DNA of 64,000 nucleotides from Paenibacillus beijingensis (lineage in GTDB: Bacteria; Bacillota; Bacilli; Paenibacillales; Paenibacillaceae): contig NZ_CP011058.1 in the NCBI RefSeq assembly GCF_000961095.1, positions 2,075,001 through 2,139,000 on the forward strand, written 5' to 3'. Of this stretch, positions 59,522 to 64,000 are shown piece after piece. How positions within the stretch are numbered: position 1 is the first letter of the stretch; each line of letters opens with the position of its first letter. Below the pieces are notes generated by a model, which searched no databases, was not told the DNA's origin, and worked only from the letters and a program-made list of their open reading frames with translations. Both the position numbers and the translations under genes were made by a program.

Positions 59522-61135
59522 ATGAAACTGGCCGACGCTTTACAGCTTCCGTCACTGAAACAAGCCCGAATCGTTGCCGGCGAGGAGGGGATCGAGCGGA
59601 CCGTCCGCTGGGTCCATATTGTCGATTTGCCCGACCCTCTCCCCTGGGTCCGCTCGGGTGATTTCCTGCTCACCACCGGATACGCTTGGCCTCATGACCA
59701 GGAGCAGCAGAAAACGCTTATTACCGAGCTGTCCAAGCGCGGTTTGGCCGGGGTAGGCCTCGCCGTGCCTCATTATTTTAACGAAATGCCGGCAGCCGCT
59801 TGCGCCGCAGCGGAAGAGCTGCAGTTTCCGCTGATCGAAATCCCTTGGGAGGTTCAATTCAACTCCATTACGGAAGAAATTCTCAATTCGATCCTATCCT
59901 TTCATTACAAGCTGCAGGAGAAATCGGAGTTTATTCATCAGGAATTAATCCGGATCGCACTCGATGCGGCAAGTCTGCAGGATATCGCCGTTACGCTCGG
60001 CAGGCTGATTGAACGAAAGGTAATGATCCAGCATCCGGAGGGTCAGCTTCTGGCCCATTACGATAAGAAGGATGAAGCTTCGTCAGGTCACTGGAATCAA
60101 GAGGAGCAGGCATGGAATCCGCATGAGTTTCAGGCTCTGATGGAAGATCCGGAATCGCCCATCTCCCTGCGCTCACTCTCTCAGCCGAAACGAATTCCTG
60201 CCGCAGCGGAAACCGGATTGCCCGAACAGTTCGTATGTCCCATCTATATTAAGCGGGAACTTGTCGGCCTGCTGCGGATTATGGAAGAACAACAGCCGCT
60301 CAATGAATTGGACAGGCGCGCCGCCCAGTTCGCCGCCATCGTCATGGCGCTGCATATTTCACAGCAGCGGGCGCTCGCATCGCTGGAAGCGCAGCTCGGC
60401 TATTCCTTTCTCGATTCCTTGCTGGAAGGACAGTTCAGTCCGAGTCCCCAAGCGATGCGCCGGGCCGGACTGCTCGGCTTCGATCCGGAAGCCGTTTATT
60501 CCGTCGGCATGATCGTCATGGCGTCTCCGGTTCCGATGACGCGCGAAGGAATTGTAAAGCGTGAGCAGTTGGCGGAGAAACTAAAGCGGAGACTGCAGGA
60601 GCTTCGAATGCCGGCGGTACTTTCTTTGATCCAAAACCAAATTGTATTCCTGCTTCCGGAACGTTTACCGGCAGAGCAGATTTGGCAGACTTTTCAGGCT
60701 CCCGATCTCACCTTTGCCGTCAGTCTGCCGCACCGCGGGTTCGACAATGTCCGTCAGGGATATAAGGAAGCATGCTCGATCCTGCCTCATTTGAAATTCG
60801 GCCAGCTCCATCGCTATCAGGAGCTGCTCGTTCCCCGCATCCTGCTGGGCGATACGGAAGCGCGTTCGTCTTTTCTCGAAAAAATGCTCGGACCGCTGCA
60901 GAGCAGCAAAAACGGCGACGTGCTCGTCCAGACGCTGCTCAAGTTCGCGAGCCTTGGCTTTCATCTGAAAAAAACGGCCGATGAGTTAAACATCCACCCC
61001 AAAACATTGCGCTACCGGTTAGACCGCATCATTGCGCTCGGGGATTTCGACCTAAGCGATACGGAAACGCAATTTCATCTGCAGCTGGCCGTTCGCATCG
61101 CTTCGCTTACGAATCAGCGGGAAGCCAAAGCGTAA
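59522..61135 (+). CDS. PucR-family regulator
   Basis: A 537-residue regulator. Residues 1-125 are the PucR N-terminal domain (ADALQLPSLKQARIVAGEEG, VDLPDPLPWVRSGDFLLTTG), a GGDEF-like/CdaR middle region follows, and the C-terminal HTH_30 reads LLKFASLGFHLKKTADELNI then HPKTLRYRLDRI. Such proteins activate purine or GABA catabolic genes. It is divergent from the aminotransferase operon, which it probably activates when the amine substrate is present. Confidence 0.92.
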   Translation: MKLADALQLPSLKQARIVAGEEGIERTVRWVHIVDLPDPLPWVRSGDFLLTTGYAWPHDQEQQKTLITELSKRGLAGVGLAVPHYFNEMPAAACAAAEELQFPLIEIPWEVQFNSITEEILNSILSFHYKLQEKSEFIHQELIRIALDAASLQDIAVTLGRLIERKVMIQHPEGQLLAHYDKKDEASSGHWNQEEQAWNPHEFQALMEDPESPISLRSLSQPKRIPAAAETGLPEQFVCPIYIKRELVGLLRIMEEQQPLNELDRRAAQFAAIVMALHISQQRALASLEAQLGYSFLDSLLEGQFSPSPQAMRRAGLLGFDPEAVYSVGMIVMASPVPMTREGIVKREQLAEKLKRRLQELRMPAVLSLIQNQIVFLLPERLPAEQIWQTFQAPDLTFAVSLPHRGFDNVRQGYKEACSILPHLKFGQLHRYQELLVPRILLGDTEARSSFLEKMLGPLQSSKNGDVLVQTLLKFASLGFHLKKTADELNIHPKTLRYRLDRIIALGDFDLSDTETQFHLQLAVRIASLTNQREAKA

Positions 61136-61267
61136 AAACAAAAAAGATCGTCCTTTCCTTGACCCGTTTGCTAGTGTGGGAAGAGATGGACGATCTTCTT
61201 TCTGCTATTTACATTTTCTATGACTGCGCTCGGCGGAATCGTGCTAATATTAGGCACAACAAAAGAG

Positions 61268-61387
61268 CATATGCTTACGAAGTGTTTTTCCTTCGGAAAA
61301 ACTTAAGCTTATGCTTACGAAGTGTTTTTCCTTCGGAAAAACTTAAGCTTATGCTTACGAAGTGTTTTTCCTTCGGAAAAACTTAAG
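61268..61387 (+). repeat. 40-bp hairpin repeat, three tandem copies (site 3)
   Basis: Three units (61268-61307, 61308-61347, 61348-61387) are almost identical. Each has TATGCTTACGAAGT, then GTTTTTCC-TTC-GGAAAAAC. Compared with sites 1 and 2 the stem changes G to T on the left and C to A on the right, keeping the pairing. Each unit also holds an 11-codon frame MLTKCFSFGKT. The third unit merges with AAGGAGG before the next gene. Confidence 0.9.
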
Positions 61388-61397
61388 GAGGTCCATC

Positions 61398-62114
61398 ATG
61401 AAAAAAATCGGAATGCTTACGCCGTCGTCGAACACGGTTGTTGAGCCTGTCACAGCGGCCATGGCGTCTTCCTTGAGCGAGGTTTCCGTCCATTTCACAC
61501 GGTTTAAATTGACCCGGATCCTGATCGGGGAGAACAAGCGGGGCGAATCCGATACGGAGTCGCTGCTGGAGGCCGCTTCTCTGCTGGCGGATGCAGGCGT
61601 AGACGTGATCGCCTACAACGCAACGTCCGGCGGCTGGCTGGGCGAACAATCGGATCAGGCGTTATGCACGGCGATTACCGAGCTGACTTCCATTCCCGCG
61701 ACGACTTCGATCCTGTCCCTGCTCCAAGCTCTGCGCTTGTACAAAATCGGAACTTACTGTCTCGTCACACCGCTGGTGGACGAAGTGACGGCGCAGGTGA
61801 TCGAACAGTACAGGAAGCAAGGCTTCGAGTGCACGGGGCACCGCAACTTCAACGTGAAGATGAACAAGCTGAGCAGTTCCATTACGGACGAGCAGATCTT
61901 AACGGCTGTCAAAGAGTCGTTCGTACCCGGAACGGATGCGATCGTTTTGTCCGGGACGAATATGCGGGCTGCGCATCTGGCAGCATCGCTGGAAGATGAA
62001 TACGGTGTTCCCGTTTTCGATACGGCTGCGGCGACCTTGTGGCAGACGCTTCGGTTGTCCGGACTGGACAATGCGGGCATACAAGGCTGGGGACGGCTGC
62101 TCGCGGGCAAATAA
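61398..62114 (+). CDS. Asp/Glu racemase superfamily protein (maleate isomerase/arylmalonate decarboxylase-like), cysteines absent
   Basis: A 238-residue protein with MKKIGMLTPSSNTVVEPVTA, SLLADAGVDVIAYNATSGGW, YCLVTPLVDEVTAQVIEQYR, AIVLSGTNMRAAHLAASLED and VFDTAAATLWQTLRLSGLD, matching maleate isomerases and relatives. The two catalytic Cys positions (usually in ACTSG- and SCTN-like motifs) read Ala and Gly here. The fold and substrate pocket are kept but racemase or isomerase chemistry needing cysteine is unlikely. ATG at 61398 follows AAGGAGG. LysR and amidase neighbours suggest a small catabolic set. Confidence 0.8.
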   Translation: MKKIGMLTPSSNTVVEPVTAAMASSLSEVSVHFTRFKLTRILIGENKRGESDTESLLEAASLLADAGVDVIAYNATSGGWLGEQSDQALCTAITELTSIPATTSILSLLQALRLYKIGTYCLVTPLVDEVTAQVIEQYRKQGFECTGHRNFNVKMNKLSSSITDEQILTAVKESFVPGTDAIVLSGTNMRAAHLAASLEDEYGVPVFDTAAATLWQTLRLSGLDNAGIQGWGRLLAGK

Positions 62115-62124
62115 GAGGTACAAC

Positions 62125-62163
62125 AATATACGGTAGAAGGCTTAATCCCTTCTACCGTATATT
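62125..62163. terminator. Bidirectional terminator overlapping the LysR 3' end
   Basis: Sixteen-base arms AATATACGGTAGAAGG (62125-62140) and its complement (62148-62163) lie between the convergent racemase-like and LysR genes. The LysR stop codon sits in the loop. Confidence 0.8.
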
Positions 62164-63149
62164 TGGCTTGTATCGGAACTGACTTGCAAGAGATGACGGT
62201 AAGGGAAAGAAGCAGGATAGATCATCTGGATCGTTCGGGACGGATAATCCTTGCCCAGACGATAAATTTGGAATGGAACCGTTTCATGCTGCAATAGGCT
62301 CGGTAAGTCATCCGGCCCATAGAGAGAGTGAAAGAATTCCATCGTATCGTACATGAATGAGCTCGGACAGATGGTGTAGCCCAGCCCGTCGGAAACCATT
62401 TTAAGAATGATGCCCGTATCGTTAATATTGCGAATATCCTTCGGAACATTCCCCATTAATTTCAACATCACTTCATTAATCATCAATCGCAGCGGCTGAT
62501 TGGAATAGAAGACGAAGAATGTCTTGTCGAGCAATGCAGCCATGCCTTCAGAATTGTCGATATCCAGCCTGTCTTCGTTTTTGGGACCGAGCAGCAGCAT
62601 CTCGTCGCGCATGATCGGGATGGATTCGAGCCCTTGCTTTGGCTCGAAGTAGGGAACGATACCCAAATCGATGTCTCCGAGCTGGAGCAATTGCAGGATC
62701 ACTTCGTTCGAATCCGACAGCATGTGGTACTTCAGGTTCGGATCCAAGCTGCGCAGGCGGTTCGTAATCGGTTTGAACAACGTCCATCCGAGCGGGACCG
62801 CAATGCCGACCTTCAGGTTGTTGCCATTGTCGGCGAACGTTTCGCCGATGTCATCCAGCTCCGGATGAAGCAATTTGATCTGATTGATCAAGCTGGAGTT
62901 GTCTTCGAATTTCGACATTGCATTCATTTGTTGAATCGCCTTTGCGGCATTATGAATAATCGAAGCGCCTTGCTTGGTCAATTTGACCCCGCTTCGAGTT
63001 CGTTCCAATAAAACGAATCCAAGCTCTTGTTCCAGCTTTTTAATTCGGATGGTCAACGCGGGTTGAGATAAATGCAATACCTGTGATGCTTTGGATATAC
63101 TTTTCTCTCGGACGACCGTAACCAAAGCATGCAAATCCATCAAGTCCAT
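62142..63149 (-). CDS. LysR-family regulator
   Basis: A 335-residue regulator with an N-terminal winged helix (MDLMDLHALVTVVREKSISK, QVLHLSQPALTIRIKKLEQE) and a LysR substrate-binding domain (LKVGIAVPLGWTLFKPITNR, DLGIVPYFEPKQGLE). The start follows GAGGGGTGAG. It is divergent from the amidase and convergent with the racemase-like gene, and probably controls the amidase. The inducer is unknown. Confidence 0.9.
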   Translation of the reverse strand: MDLMDLHALVTVVREKSISKASQVLHLSQPALTIRIKKLEQELGFVLLERTRSGVKLTKQGASIIHNAAKAIQQMNAMSKFEDNSSLINQIKLLHPELDDIGETFADNGNNLKVGIAVPLGWTLFKPITNRLRSLDPNLKYHMLSDSNEVILQLLQLGDIDLGIVPYFEPKQGLESIPIMRDEMLLLGPKNEDRLDIDNSEGMAALLDKTFFVFYSNQPLRLMINEVMLKLMGNVPKDIRNINDTGIILKMVSDGLGYTICPSSFMYDTMEFFHSLYGPDDLPSLLQHETVPFQIYRLGKDYPSRTIQMIYPASFPYRHLLQVSSDTSQIYGRRD

Positions 63150-63337
63150 GGTCTCACCCCTCTTGCATTTTCTTTATCCATTATACATTTTTCTTGACTA
63201 TTTTTGAACGTCAGGGACGGGCATTTCCGGCATAAGAGACGCTCATTTCGCCGAGTTTGGCAATCGCTGCGAAGCAGCCCTGCAGACGTTATATTTAATT
63301 TTTTTATTATTCAACCCTTTATGAAGTATGATAATGT

Positions 63338-63355
63338 GTTGTCAGAAATGATAAC
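63338..63355. promoter_or_regulatory. Possible LysR operator before the amidase
   Basis: GTTGTCA and TGATAAC form an imperfect dyad around GAAA, 61-79 bp before the amidase start. The preceding AT-rich part (63290-63320) has no clear promoter. Support is weak. Confidence 0.35.
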
Positions 63356-63416
63356 ATACCTCCAGACGCTTACGCAGACTTCGGAAGCAGACAACTGGTT
63401 GGAGTGAGGAGAGCTA

Positions 63417-64000
63417 TTGAGTATGGTAAGATTATATGCCCTGACAGGGGCGCAGCAAGCAAAACTGGTACGTGATCGCGAAGTGTCGCCGGTTGAAATC
63501 GTCGGGCAGGTGTTCGACCGAATTCATAGACTAAATCCGGTGCTGAACGCTTTCTGTCAGCTGGATGAAGAACATGCAATGGCAGCGGCGAAACAAGCGG
63601 AACAGCAAATTATGAACGGCGAAGAAGTCGGGCCGCTTCACGGCGTTCCCTTCCACGTCAAGGACTTGGTGCTGACGAAAGGAATTCGCACCGCTTTCGG
63701 TTCAAAGGCATTTGAGAATTACATTCCGGATGAAGATGACATCAGCGTGGAACGTTTGAAGAATGCCGGCGGCATTGTCGTCGGGAAGACAAACGTTCCG
63801 GAGTTCGGTTATCGGGGCATTAACAAGGTATTTGGCAATATCCGCAATCCATGGAACACCGAACTGACCCCGGGCGGTTCCAGCGGCGGTTCCGCTGTCG
63901 CAGTCGTAACGGGCATGGGCTCGCTGACGGTCGGCAGCGACGGCGGCGGTTCGATCCGCAATCCTGCAAGCTTGACGGGCGTTTACGGGTTTAAGCCATC
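63417..64000 (+). CDS. Amidase signature family enzyme (partial, runs off the window)
   Basis: About 194 residues of an amidase. The Ser-Ser-Lys triad is visible: Lys in PFHVKDLVL, and the two serines in PGGSSGGSAVAV and GSDGGGSIRNPASLTG. The start is TTG at 63417, five bases after GAGGAGAG, or ATG at 63423. The frame is open to the last base; full-length relatives are about 450-500 residues, so more than half is outside. It is divergent from the LysR gene. The enzyme hydrolyses an unknown amide. Confidence 0.88.
   Translation, partial: MSMVRLYALTGAQQAKLVRDREVSPVEIVGQVFDRIHRLNPVLNAFCQLDEEHAMAAAKQAEQQIMNGEEVGPLHGVPFHVKDLVLTKGIRTAFGSKAFENYIPDEDDISVERLKNAGGIVVGKTNVPEFGYRGINKVFGNIRNPWNTELTPGGSSGGSAVAVVTGMGSLTVGSDGGGSIRNPASLTGVYGFKP

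Overview
The window looks like chromosomal DNA of a Paenibacillus-like spore-forming Firmicute. Reasons: moderate GC, strong AAGGAGG-type ribosome binding sites, frequent TTG and GTG starts, sugar-ABC systems of the LplB/YtcP/LipO type driven by a large membrane-anchored AraC regulator, a copper-amine-oxidase stalk/DUF5050 secreted protein, DUF4091, RpiR, HxlR and PucR regulators, and short dispersed hairpin repeats. This is a judgement from protein character only. No rRNA, tRNA, CRISPR array, phage module or intact insertion sequence was seen.

Layout. 1-8.9 kb: broken ROK regulator, fetAB, a MerR regulator with its SDR target and a recognisable MerR-type promoter, a secreted DUF5050 protein, a 950-bp stretch with gene relics and repeats, then a DHA2 drug exporter divergent from its TetR repressor. 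8.9-20.7 kb: aldo/keto reductase and a two-TM AraC regulator, divergent from a seven-gene operon (two permeases, lipoprotein, M24-like protein, two paralogous TIM barrels, PIG-L deacetylase) that looks like an uncharacterised uptake and catabolic pathway. 20.8-33.3 kb: APH-type kinase, decayed MFS gene, small Crp/Fnr regulator convergent with hmp (which has a Crp/Fnr-type site at its promoter), GNAT, RpiR, PheC-like secreted protein, chemoreceptor, DUF4091 protein and AraC regulator. 33.6-40.8 kb: minus-strand operon for a phosphorylated compound (alkaline-phosphatase-superfamily enzyme, lipoprotein, two permeases, ATPase, DeoR, PHP phosphoesterase, MgtC).

41-49.4 kb: a small HxlR regulon (NAD(P)H oxidoreductase, hxlR, SDR) sharing a 31-bp upstream element, then glpP followed by a terminator-like leader and a Ugp-like operon (phosphodiesterase-like enzyme, two permeases, lipoprotein, HAD phosphatase), suggesting GlpP antitermination. 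49.4-55.8 kb: an organosulfur-type operon (SsuD-like, two HpaB-like oxygenases, SfnG-like, MetQ-like lipoprotein) behind an attenuator leader. 56.5-61.1 kb: GABA-type aminotransferase and aldehyde dehydrogenase divergent from a PucR regulator. 61.3-64 kb: an Asp/Glu-racemase-superfamily protein lacking its usual cysteines, a LysR regulator and an amidase running off the end.

The most unusual structure is a 40-bp hairpin repeat present in 2, 2 and 3 tandem copies directly upstream of the Shine-Dalgarno sequences of three unrelated genes (14.5, 41.9 and 61.3 kb), with compensatory changes in the stem.
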